A stretch of DNA of 6,545 nt from DASWHD01 sp036393335. GTDB taxonomy: Bacteria > CG2-30-53-67 > CG2-30-70-394. The DNA lies in NCBI GenBank assembly GCA_036393335.1, contig DASWHD010000206.1, positions 1 to 6,545 on the forward strand, written 5' to 3'. Position 1 is the stretch's first letter, and every line of letters starts with the position of its first letter. The notes under the pieces were generated by a model that saw only the letters and a list, made by a program, of their open reading frames with translations, did no database searches and was not told where the DNA came from. Below are positions 1 to 5,238 of the stretch, piece by piece. The position numbers and the translations under genes are program-made.

Positions 1-152
1 TGGTGCTCAAGAACTGGGCGCCGGGATCGGCGAAGCTGGCGTTGGTCTATTTTCCCGGGTCGCGCGCCAGCTTGAAGGAGAAGCCGTACTACGACGAGGT
101 GGTCGAGGAACTGGTGCGCGCTCAGCGCCGGCTCGGCAGCGCTGATCACTGA
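1..152 (+). CDS. 3' end of an unidentified gene (partial)
   Basis: An open frame enters from the left edge (first full codon at nucleotide 3) and ends at the TGA at 150-152, giving about 49 C-terminal residues. The visible part is mixed: a short hydrophobic stretch (LALVYFPGSR) followed by a charged, probably helical tail (YYDEVVEELVRAQRRLG). I do not recognise a family from this tail. Reasons to accept it as real: codon use matches the neighbours, with G/C in most third positions; and the next gene starts only 19 nt after the stop on the same strand, as expected in an operon. No terminator is visible between the two. The function cannot be inferred without the upstream part. Confidence 0.6.
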   Translation, partial: VLKNWAPGSAKLALVYFPGSRASLKEKPYYDEVVEELVRAQRRLGSADH

Positions 153-171
153 CCACTGGCGAAGGGACACG

Positions 172-807
172 ATGCGACGGAAGACACTCGCAGGCGGTGC
201 TGGACGGAGACCCTGGGTCCTGGCGCTGGCCCTTGGCGCCGTGCTGCTGTGCGCGGTTGGCGCGGGGGCGGCTCCCGGTACCAAGGAAGGCGCGGGCAAG
301 GGGAATCCAGCACAGGAGGCCGCCGGGAACGAGACCCCCAAGGCGAAGGCCGTCGAGCTGGTCATCCAGGTCAACGACGCGGCCGGCAAGCCGGTGCGTG
401 GCGCCGCGGTGTCGGTGGTGATCGGCGACCTGGAGATCGAGCAACGCAGCAACGGGAGCGGGCAGGCGACGTTCCACGATCTTCCCGTCGGCGCGGCACG
501 GGTGCAGGCGGTGGCCACCGGGTGGAACAGCTCCGGGCGCGTCGTCACGTTGACCGGGGATCGCGTGCAGGTCGATCTCGCCCTCATCCCCCGCAAGCCG
601 CCCAGCGGTGGCGCCGCAGGCGGCGTGCACGGTGCCGGCACCGATCAGGCACCGCAGGGGAGCGCCGGCACCCCATCCCAGGATGAGAAGCAGGCCGGCG
701 GCAAGGTCCAGGCCGTGGACGACACCCCGGCCGTGCCACCCAGCCCGCAGAAGGCTCCGGACACGCAGGAGACGACCGGCGGGCCGGGCGGCCACGCCGC
801 CCCGTGA
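172..807 (+). CDS. Exported protein with a carboxypeptidase-regulatory-like domain
   Basis: The protein has 211 residues. Residues 1-13 are basic, 14-31 form a hydrophobic core, and an AGA site near residue 33 suits signal peptidase I, so Sec export is likely. The Cys at 27 is preceded by VLL and is not a good lipobox. Residues about 61-140 resemble the CarboxypepD_reg / Cna-B-like beta-sandwich family: a strand, the NDAAGKPVRGAAV turn-strand motif, then GSGQATFHDLPVGAARVQA, a common pattern in these domains. Residues 142-211 are rich in Gly, Ala, Pro and Gln and are probably disordered. Such domains usually serve as structural or adhesive modules; no catalytic residues are visible. The start ATG has GAAGGGA at 161-167, 4 nt upstream. 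The gene probably shares a transcript with the partial gene before it. The specific role is unknown. Confidence 0.75.
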   Translation: MRRKTLAGGAGRRPWVLALALGAVLLCAVGAGAAPGTKEGAGKGNPAQEAAGNETPKAKAVELVIQVNDAAGKPVRGAAVSVVIGDLEIEQRSNGSGQATFHDLPVGAARVQAVATGWNSSGRVVTLTGDRVQVDLALIPRKPPSGGAAGGVHGAGTDQAPQGSAGTPSQDEKQAGGKVQAVDDTPAVPPSPQKAPDTQETTGGPGGHAAP

Positions 808-810
808 CCG

Positions 811-1215
811 TCACACGTCGAGGTACTTCTGGATCTGCTTGCGAGCGAAGGCCTCGAGCAGCCCCTTGGCGGCGGTGGTCAGGGTGGCGACCGAGGCGTC
901 CTGGAACTCGGCCTTGATCACCTCCCAGATCTCGCTCCGGTTCAGGGCATCGACGAACTCGTGGCCGGCGGCGGTGAGGCGCAGGGGCCGACTGTGCCAG
1001 GTGAACTCGCCTCCCAGGGTGATCTCGTAGCCCAGGTCGAGGCGCCGGTCGAGGCACTCCACGAACCGCTGATCCTCCAGGATCTGCATGTGGAACAGGA
1101 ACTTGTCGTCCAGCTCCACGCCGTCGTGCAGCAGGTCTCCGGGCCACACGAACGATCGCTCGGATACGAGAAATCCGTTCAGGAGTTGCTTCAGGTAGGC
1201 CTGATCGATCTTCAC
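811..1215 (-). CDS. DUF2513-like protein
   Basis: The protein has 134 residues and begins with GTG (complement of 1213-1215). GAGGA lies 8 nt upstream on the minus strand (complement of 1224-1228), which supports this start. The N-terminal MKIDQAYLKQLL helix, the FHMQILEDQRFVE segment (41-53) and the RLTAAGHEFVDALNRSEIW segment (79-97) match my memory of DUF2513, whose members have a 'LT..GH.FLDA.R...W' signature. That family is a small winged-helix-like group of unknown function, seen on bacterial chromosomes and in prophages. The C-terminal part (104-134) is an amphipathic helix. The gene is convergent with the exported-protein gene (3 nt between stops) and divergent from the SWIM gene. A role as a DNA-binding or phage-related accessory protein is only a guess; no phage genes are visible nearby. 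Confidence 0.75.
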   Translation of the reverse strand: MKIDQAYLKQLLNGFLVSERSFVWPGDLLHDGVELDDKFLFHMQILEDQRFVECLDRRLDLGYEITLGGEFTWHSRPLRLTAAGHEFVDALNRSEIWEVIKAEFQDASVATLTTAAKGLLEAFARKQIQKYLDV

Positions 1216-1223
1216 AGCGTGGG

Positions 1224-1228
1224 TCCTC
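1224..1228 (-). promoter_or_regulatory. Ribosome binding site for the DUF2513-like gene
   Basis: On the minus strand this reads GAGGA, 8 nt before the GTG codon at 1215-1213. It is the best Shine-Dalgarno match near the 5' end of this frame, and it justifies a non-ATG start. Confidence 0.6.
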
Positions 1229-1312
1229 GCGCCGCCTGCGAGACCTTAGCAGTTTGTCGATCGATGCGGGCGGTGCCGGGGGATATCGTAGAGTAGCTGC
1301 CGCCAAGTGAAG

Positions 1313-1320
1313 AAGGAGGA
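1313..1320 (+). promoter_or_regulatory. Strong ribosome binding site fixing the SWIM gene start
   Basis: AAGGAGGA lies here, 7 nt before the ATG at 1328. The frame is also open from a GTG at 1307, but that codon would place this near-perfect Shine-Dalgarno inside the coding region and leave no site upstream. The ATG is therefore the better start. Confidence 0.8.
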
Positions 1321-1327
1321 GACGTCG

Positions 1328-3070
1328 ATGGAGGGATGGACCGCCGCCGAGATTCGCCGCCTGGCGGGGCCTCGTGGTTACCCGCGGGGTGTGGAGTACC
1401 TTCGGGAAGGTCGGGTCCACGGCCTGCGCGTCGACCAAGGTGTGGTCACCGCCACGGTCACGGGCACTCACAAGTACCGTGTCACTCTGGACGTAGCCCC
1501 CGGTGAGCCCGTGTTCGCCTGCACCTGTCCCATCGGGATGGAGGGTGACTTCTGCAAACACTGCGTGGCGACCGCCCTGGCGTGGCTGGAGACCCTGGGG
1601 GAAGGGGAGCCTCACCACCCGCGTGCGGATGGACCGGACCCGGACACCGGTATCACCCTGGAGGGGGTCCGTGCCTGGCTCCGACAACAGGACCAGGCGG
1701 CGCTCGTCGAGCTGCTGATGGAGGCAGCGGCGGAGGATGAGCCCCTCTCCCAGCGACTGACGCTCAAGGCCGCGGCCACTGGAGCGCCGAGCCTGGCGAC
1801 CTACCGCGAGGTCCTCGAACAGGCGATCGTGCCCGAACGGTTCATCTCGTATGGCGAGATGTACGACTATTGCCGGGGCGCCGACCACGCCATCGACGGG
1901 CTCGCAGAGCTCCTCGACCGGGGCCACGGGGAGGCGGTCATCGAGCTGAGCGAGCACGCCCTGGCATGCGTGGAGTCCGCGGTCGAGGGGGTGGACGACT
2001 CGGACGGCCACTTGCGAAGCCTTCTCGAACGCGTGCAGGAGTTGCACCTCGCCGCCTGTCGCCAGGCACGCCCAGATCCCGAAGAGCTGGCGGAGCGCCT
2101 TTTCCGGTGGGAGGTGGACGGTGACCGGGACACCTTCTTCGGGGCGGTGGAGCCGTACGCCGAGGTCCTGGGGGAGCGCGGCCTGGCCGCCTATCGCCGG
2201 CTTGCCGAGGCGGTGTGGGCCGAGGTCCCGGCCCGGCAGCCGGGTGAGAGGGTGCCCGGGGACTCCGGACGCCGCTGGCGGATCACCCACCTCATGGAGA
2301 CGCTGGCGCGGCAGGCGGGGGACGTGGACGCCCTGGTCGCCGTGCTGGCGCGGGATCTCTCGACGGCCCACGCCTTCTCCCGGATTGTGGATGCCTACCA
2401 CCAGGCCGGTCGCGACGCGGACGCTGTCGCCTGGGCCGAGCGCGGGATCGAGGCCTTCGGGGACCTGGCCGACCCCCGCGTCCAGGACTTCCTGGCGGAT
2501 CATTACCACCGTGAAAAGCGCCACGACGACGCCCTCGCCCTGATTTGGCCCCGCTTCGCGCGCGGTCCGGGTGTGGAGAGCTACCGGGACCTCAAGCGCA
2601 GCGCCGAGCGTGCCAACGATTGGCCCGAATGGCGACGACGCGCCTGCGACTACCTGCACGCCCGCATCCGCCAAGAGGAGGCGGAAACGCGGCCAACGGG
2701 ATGGCGTGGCGGCTTCTGGTCGGCCCGTTCCATCCTGGTGGAAGTCCTCTTGTGGGAGAAGCACACGGACCAGGCGTGGGAGGTGGCGCGGGGGGGCCAC
2801 TGCCGGCAGGACCTCTGGCTGAAGCTCGCTGCCCTGCGCGAGGAGGGCCATCCACAGGATGCCATCGCCGTCTATCAGCGATTGATCGATCCCATCGTCG
2901 AGCGCAAGAACAACCAGGCCTACGCCGAGGCCGCCGGCCTGTTGCGCCGCATACGGGATCTGATGGCCGGGCTCGGGGAGGAGGGCGCCTTCCAGGGGTA
3001 CCTCACCACCGTCCGCGCCGCGCACAAGCGCAAGCGCAACTTCATGTCCCTGGTGGACAGGCTCGGATGA
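1328..3070 (+). CDS. SWIM zinc-finger domain protein
   Basis: The protein has 580 residues, starting at the ATG preceded by AAGGAGGA. Residues 1-90 form a SWIM module. A beta-rich segment (residues 30-57) leads into the metal site C65-x-C67-x8-C76-x-H78, which matches the SWIM consensus CxCx(n)CxH. SWIM domains bind zinc and mediate DNA or protein contacts, for example in SWI2/SNF2 ATPases and MuDR transposases. The rest is helical. Residues about 345-430 and 470-578 look like TPR-like antiparallel helix pairs (DADAVAWAERGIEAFGD; HPQDAIAVYQRLID). The basic end, HKRKRNFMSLVDRL, is typical of stand-alone bacterial SWIM proteins as I remember them. No ATPase or nuclease motif is visible, so it is probably a scaffold or nucleic-acid-binding protein of unknown process. 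Its stop overlaps the next ORF by 4 nt. Confidence 0.85.
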   Translation: MEGWTAAEIRRLAGPRGYPRGVEYLREGRVHGLRVDQGVVTATVTGTHKYRVTLDVAPGEPVFACTCPIGMEGDFCKHCVATALAWLETLGEGEPHHPRADGPDPDTGITLEGVRAWLRQQDQAALVELLMEAAAEDEPLSQRLTLKAAATGAPSLATYREVLEQAIVPERFISYGEMYDYCRGADHAIDGLAELLDRGHGEAVIELSEHALACVESAVEGVDDSDGHLRSLLERVQELHLAACRQARPDPEELAERLFRWEVDGDRDTFFGAVEPYAEVLGERGLAAYRRLAEAVWAEVPARQPGERVPGDSGRRWRITHLMETLARQAGDVDALVAVLARDLSTAHAFSRIVDAYHQAGRDADAVAWAERGIEAFGDLADPRVQDFLADHYHREKRHDDALALIWPRFARGPGVESYRDLKRSAERANDWPEWRRRACDYLHARIRQEEAETRPTGWRGGFWSARSILVEVLLWEKHTDQAWEVARGGHCRQDLWLKLAALREEGHPQDAIAVYQRLIDPIVERKNNQAYAEAAGLLRRIRDLMAGLGEEGAFQGYLTTVRAAHKRKRNFMSLVDRLG

Positions 3071-3405
3071 GCCGGCCTCGGCGGGAAGAGTGTGGCTGGG
3101 CACGGGCCAGGACGGTCTTGGAGGTCGCCCTCGCCGCATGCGGTGTCGACCTCGCCCGGCAGCAGATCGGGCGGCTCCATTTCGTAGGCAAGGGGCTCAC
3201 CTACCGGGTATGGATGGGGGTGTACCATTGGCCGGCCAGCAGGGGGGAGGCGGTGGCGCGGGTGGTGGTACACCTGCCCGGCCGGGACGCGGCAGCCGGC
3301 CAACCGGAATTTGTTGAGGAGTGCGAACAGCCGGGGGGCGCCAGCCAACACACTCTCAACCAGCTCCGCAGCGTGCTGCGCCGCGGCCCAGCAAGCATCC
3401 CGTGA
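3067..3405 (+). pseudogene. Probable truncated APH-like kinase gene (N-lobe only)
   Basis: This frame encodes 112 residues. Its ATG overlaps the SWIM gene stop as ATGA (3067-3070), which suggests translational coupling. After a helix (15-33), residues 37-50 (LHFVGKGLTYRVWM) resemble the glycine-containing nucleotide loop and second strand of aminoglycoside-phosphotransferase-like kinases. VARVVVHLP (63-71) resembles the strand carrying the ATP-contacting basic residue, and PEFVEECE (80-87) the following helix with its acidic residue. The family usually has about 250-350 residues. The catalytic HxDxxxxN and the metal-binding Asp are absent here and are not found in any frame between 3406 and 3547. 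I infer that the gene has lost its 3' two-thirds. A short unrelated protein is the alternative. The kinase assignment rests on weak, short similarity. Confidence 0.45.
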
Positions 3406-3547
3406 CGCCGAACCGTCGTGACCCGCGTGAAGCGGTCCGATGGGCCGCCCATTCCAACGGTTCCTAGGTGCAGGTTAAGCTTTCAGTTTTTCGGCGCTGT
3501 CCGGGATTCCGGCGGCGCCGGACTGCCAAGATCCGCCCAAGGCCCCC
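3406..3547 (+). other. Spacer upstream of gltX
   Basis: The 142 nt between the truncated ORF and gltX contain no supported gene. Visible are a short T-rich tract (TTTCAGTTTTT, 3481-3491) followed directly by GC-rich inverted repeats (3493-3523). The gltX promoter should lie here or upstream of the SWIM gene, but I found no convincing -35/-10 pair. The best hexamers, TTCCAA and TAAGCT, each match the consensus at only about half their positions. Confidence 0.4.
3493..3523 (+). other. GC-rich inverted repeats in the gltX leader
   Basis: Two overlapping hairpins can be drawn. In one, GGCGC (3493-3497) pairs with GCGCC (3515-3519) around an inner CCGG-GATT-CCGG stem-loop (3501-3512). In the other, GTCCGG (3499-3504) pairs with CCGGAC (3518-3523) over a 13-nt loop. 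They share bases and exclude each other. No T-run follows on either strand, so this is not a classic intrinsic terminator. It ends 24 nt before the gltX ATG and could shape the mRNA leader, though such repeats also arise by chance in GC-rich DNA. Confidence 0.35.
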
Positions 3548-5119
3548 ATGGTCCGTACCCGCTTCGCCCCCAGTCCGACCGGTTACCTGCACATCGGCGG
3601 GGTGCGCACGGCCCTGTTCAACTGGCTCTTCGCCCGGCGCCACGGCGGGCAATTCATCCTGCGCGTCGACGACACCGACCAGGCGCGCAACGTGGCCGAG
3701 ACCCTGCAGCCGATCCTCGCCGGCTTTCGCTGGCTGGGGATCGACTGGGACGAGGGGCCCGAAGTGGGGGGCGACCACGGCCCGTACTACCAGTCGCAGA
3801 AGCTCGCCCGCTACCAGGCCGCGGCGCGCGAGCTGGTGGAGCGGGGTGCGGCCTACTACGACTACGCCACGCCGGAGGAGATGGCGGCGGAGCGCGACGC
3901 GGCCCAGGCGGCGGGGCGGCCCTTCGTCTACAGCCGCCGCTGGACCGCGGAGAGCGAGGCGCAGCGGCAGCGGTTCGCGGCGCAGGGGCGCAACGGGGCG
4001 GTGCGCCTCAAGATGCCGCGCGACGGTATGTGTCAGTTCACGGATCTCGTGCGTGGCTCCATGGCCGTGCAGTGGATCCAGGAGCCGGACCACGTCGTCC
4101 AGCGCGCCGACGGCACCTGCCTCTACCACCTGGCCAACGTGGTGGATGACCAGGACATGGGGATCACCCACGTGATCCGCGCCGAGGAGCACCTGTCCAA
4201 CACCCCGCGCCAGATCTTCATCGCCCAGGCCCTGGGCTACGACCTGCCCACCTATGCCCACCTGCCGTACGTGGCGGAGCCCGGGAGCAAGAACAAGCTC
4301 TCCAAGCGCAAGCTCGACAAGTACCGGAAGAACCCCGACTTCGCGAAGATCGACGCCCACGGCCGGGCGATCGCCGAGGCCATCGGCCTGGCGGTGAGCG
4401 GTGACACCTTCAACCCGGTGATCGTCGACTTCTACGAGGCGGTCGGTTACCTGCCGGAGGCGATCATCAACTACCTGGTGCTCCTGGGCTGGTCGGTGGA
4501 CGACCGCACCGAGTCCCTGTCCCGCGACGAGATGGTGGAGCTGTTCTCCCTCGAGCGGGTGAACAAGGCGCCGGCGAGCTTCGATCCCGCCAAGCTCTTG
4601 GCCTTCCAGGAGCGCTACATGCAGCGGCTCCCGGTGGCGGCCAGGGCGGAGATGGCCGCGCCCTTCGTGCGCCGGGCGGGTCTCGCCGCCGGGCTCGACA
4701 ACGGCGCCTTGGGTGCGCGGGTGAGCGCCATCGTCGGGGCCGCGGGGGAGCGGATCAAGGTGGCCGGCGACATCCTCGACTACCGCGACTTCTTCGTCCC
4801 GGACGGCGAGCTGGAGTACGACGGCCAGGCGTTCGCCAAGCGGCTACGCAAGGCCGCGGGGGCGGGCGAGAGGCTGCGCCGCTTCCGCGACCGCCTCGCC
4901 GTGGAGGCGGATTTCACCCCGGCGGCTCTGGAGGCCCTCATGCAGGGGTTCGTCGACGCCGAGGGGATCGGCCATGGCGAGATCGTCCACGCGGTGCGCG
5001 TCGCGGTCACCGGCAAGGCGGTGGGGTTCGGCCTGTTTGACATCCTGGCGATCCTGGGTCGCGAGCGCTGCCTCGCCCGCATCGACCGCGCCCTGGCGCT
5101 GCTCGCCGAGAGCGGTTGA
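3548..5119 (+). CDS. gltX: Glutamyl-tRNA synthetase
   Basis: The 523-residue cytoplasmic enzyme joins glutamate to tRNA-Glu using ATP. It opens with RTRFAPSPTGYLHIGG, where H15-I-G-G18 is the class I HIGH motif in its usual GluRS form. KLSKR (250-254) is the KMSKS motif. By comparison with the Thermus enzyme as I remember it, the glutamate-pocket residues are R5, A7, S9, Y193, N197 and R211, but Asp41 stands where Glu is usual. The connective-peptide region (about 100-150) has none of the zinc-binding cysteines of the E. coli enzyme. About 33 extra residues follow KLSKR before GYLPEA (300). The protein is about 50 residues longer than E. coli GluRS (471). The C-terminal half is the helical anticodon-binding region. 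The start is supported by the N-terminal motif; only a weak AAGG (3539-3542) precedes it. glnS follows on the same strand. Confidence 0.97.
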   Translation: MVRTRFAPSPTGYLHIGGVRTALFNWLFARRHGGQFILRVDDTDQARNVAETLQPILAGFRWLGIDWDEGPEVGGDHGPYYQSQKLARYQAAARELVERGAAYYDYATPEEMAAERDAAQAAGRPFVYSRRWTAESEAQRQRFAAQGRNGAVRLKMPRDGMCQFTDLVRGSMAVQWIQEPDHVVQRADGTCLYHLANVVDDQDMGITHVIRAEEHLSNTPRQIFIAQALGYDLPTYAHLPYVAEPGSKNKLSKRKLDKYRKNPDFAKIDAHGRAIAEAIGLAVSGDTFNPVIVDFYEAVGYLPEAIINYLVLLGWSVDDRTESLSRDEMVELFSLERVNKAPASFDPAKLLAFQERYMQRLPVAARAEMAAPFVRRAGLAAGLDNGALGARVSAIVGAAGERIKVAGDILDYRDFFVPDGELEYDGQAFAKRLRKAAGAGERLRRFRDRLAVEADFTPAALEALMQGFVDAEGIGHGEIVHAVRVAVTGKAVGFGLFDILAILGRERCLARIDRALALLAESG

Positions 5120-5129
5120 AATCATGGGG

Positions 5130-5197
5130 CTCGCGCAGAGACGCAGAGACGCAAAGAAAGCCGAGAATCCCTCCGCGCCTCTGCGTCTTGGCGCGAG
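5130..5197. repeat. Palindromic repeat element between gltX and glnS
   Basis: An imperfect inverted repeat starts 10 nt after the gltX stop. The outer 19-nt arms (5130-5148 and 5179-5197) pair at 17 of 19 positions. Continuing inward, arms of 30 nt (5130-5159 and 5168-5197) pair at 23 of 30, leaving an 8-nt loop. The left arm carries a tandem 8-mer: GCAGAGAC at 5135-5142 and again at 5143-5150, then the variant GCAAAGAA at 5151-5158. From memory, AGACGCAGAGACGC-type palindromes are dispersed between genes in many environmental bacterial genomes, like REP or MITE-type repeats. No T-run follows, so it is not a standard terminator, although a transcript could fold strongly and protect or end the gltX mRNA. 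Confidence 0.8.
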
Positions 5198-5238
5198 GAC
5201 CAGACGGCAATCCAACATGTACTCGGGACTGACGGGTG

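Larger units (their letters stand above)
1216..1327. other. Divergent intergenic spacer, presumed to hold both promoters
   Basis: This 112-nt spacer lies between the starts of the DUF2513-like gene (minus) and the SWIM gene (plus), so promoters for both are expected here. It is somewhat richer in A and T than its surroundings at 1241-1265 and 1282-1296. I see an 8-nt palindrome, TCGATCGA, at 1257-1264, and a TTGTCG hexamer at 1254-1259, but no -10 box at acceptable spacing from it. No terminator or small ORF is visible. The promoter assignment is an inference from gene orientation, not from a clear motif. Confidence 0.35.

Noticed and set aside
241..255. Lipoprotein signal in the exported protein (Cys27)
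   Set aside because: The residues before the Cys are VLL, with Leu at -1 where a lipobox needs Gly, Ala or Ser; a signal peptidase I site near residue 33 fits better.
786..802. GGGCGG/CCGCCC hairpin near the end of the exported-protein gene as a terminator
   Set aside because: The 6-bp stem with 5-nt loop is inside the coding sequence and has no T-run after it on either strand; such pairs are expected by chance at this GC content.
1254..1290. Sigma-70-type promoter upstream of the SWIM gene
   Set aside because: The TTGTCG hexamer has no -10-like hexamer 16-18 nt downstream; the nearest AT-rich hexamers are more than 20 nt away.
1307..1327. GTG at 1307 as the start of the SWIM gene
   Set aside because: The AAGGAGGA at 1313-1320 would then lie inside the gene. 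The ATG at 1328 is correctly spaced from it and begins the conserved N-terminus.
584..3139. 851-codon open frame on the minus strand opposite the SWIM gene
   Set aside because: It lies antisense to a gene with a clear domain and a strong ribosome binding site. Long antisense frames are common in high-GC DNA, and the translation is Arg/Pro/Gly-rich without any recognisable domain.
3590..3601. HIGG instead of HIGH in GltX as a damaged catalytic motif
   Set aside because: HIGG or HVGG is the usual form in glutamyl-tRNA synthetases, so it is not a defect.
3464..4360. 298-codon minus-strand open frame opposite gltX
   Set aside because: It is a shadow of the gltX reading frame; gltX is unambiguous and the antisense product shows no family features.
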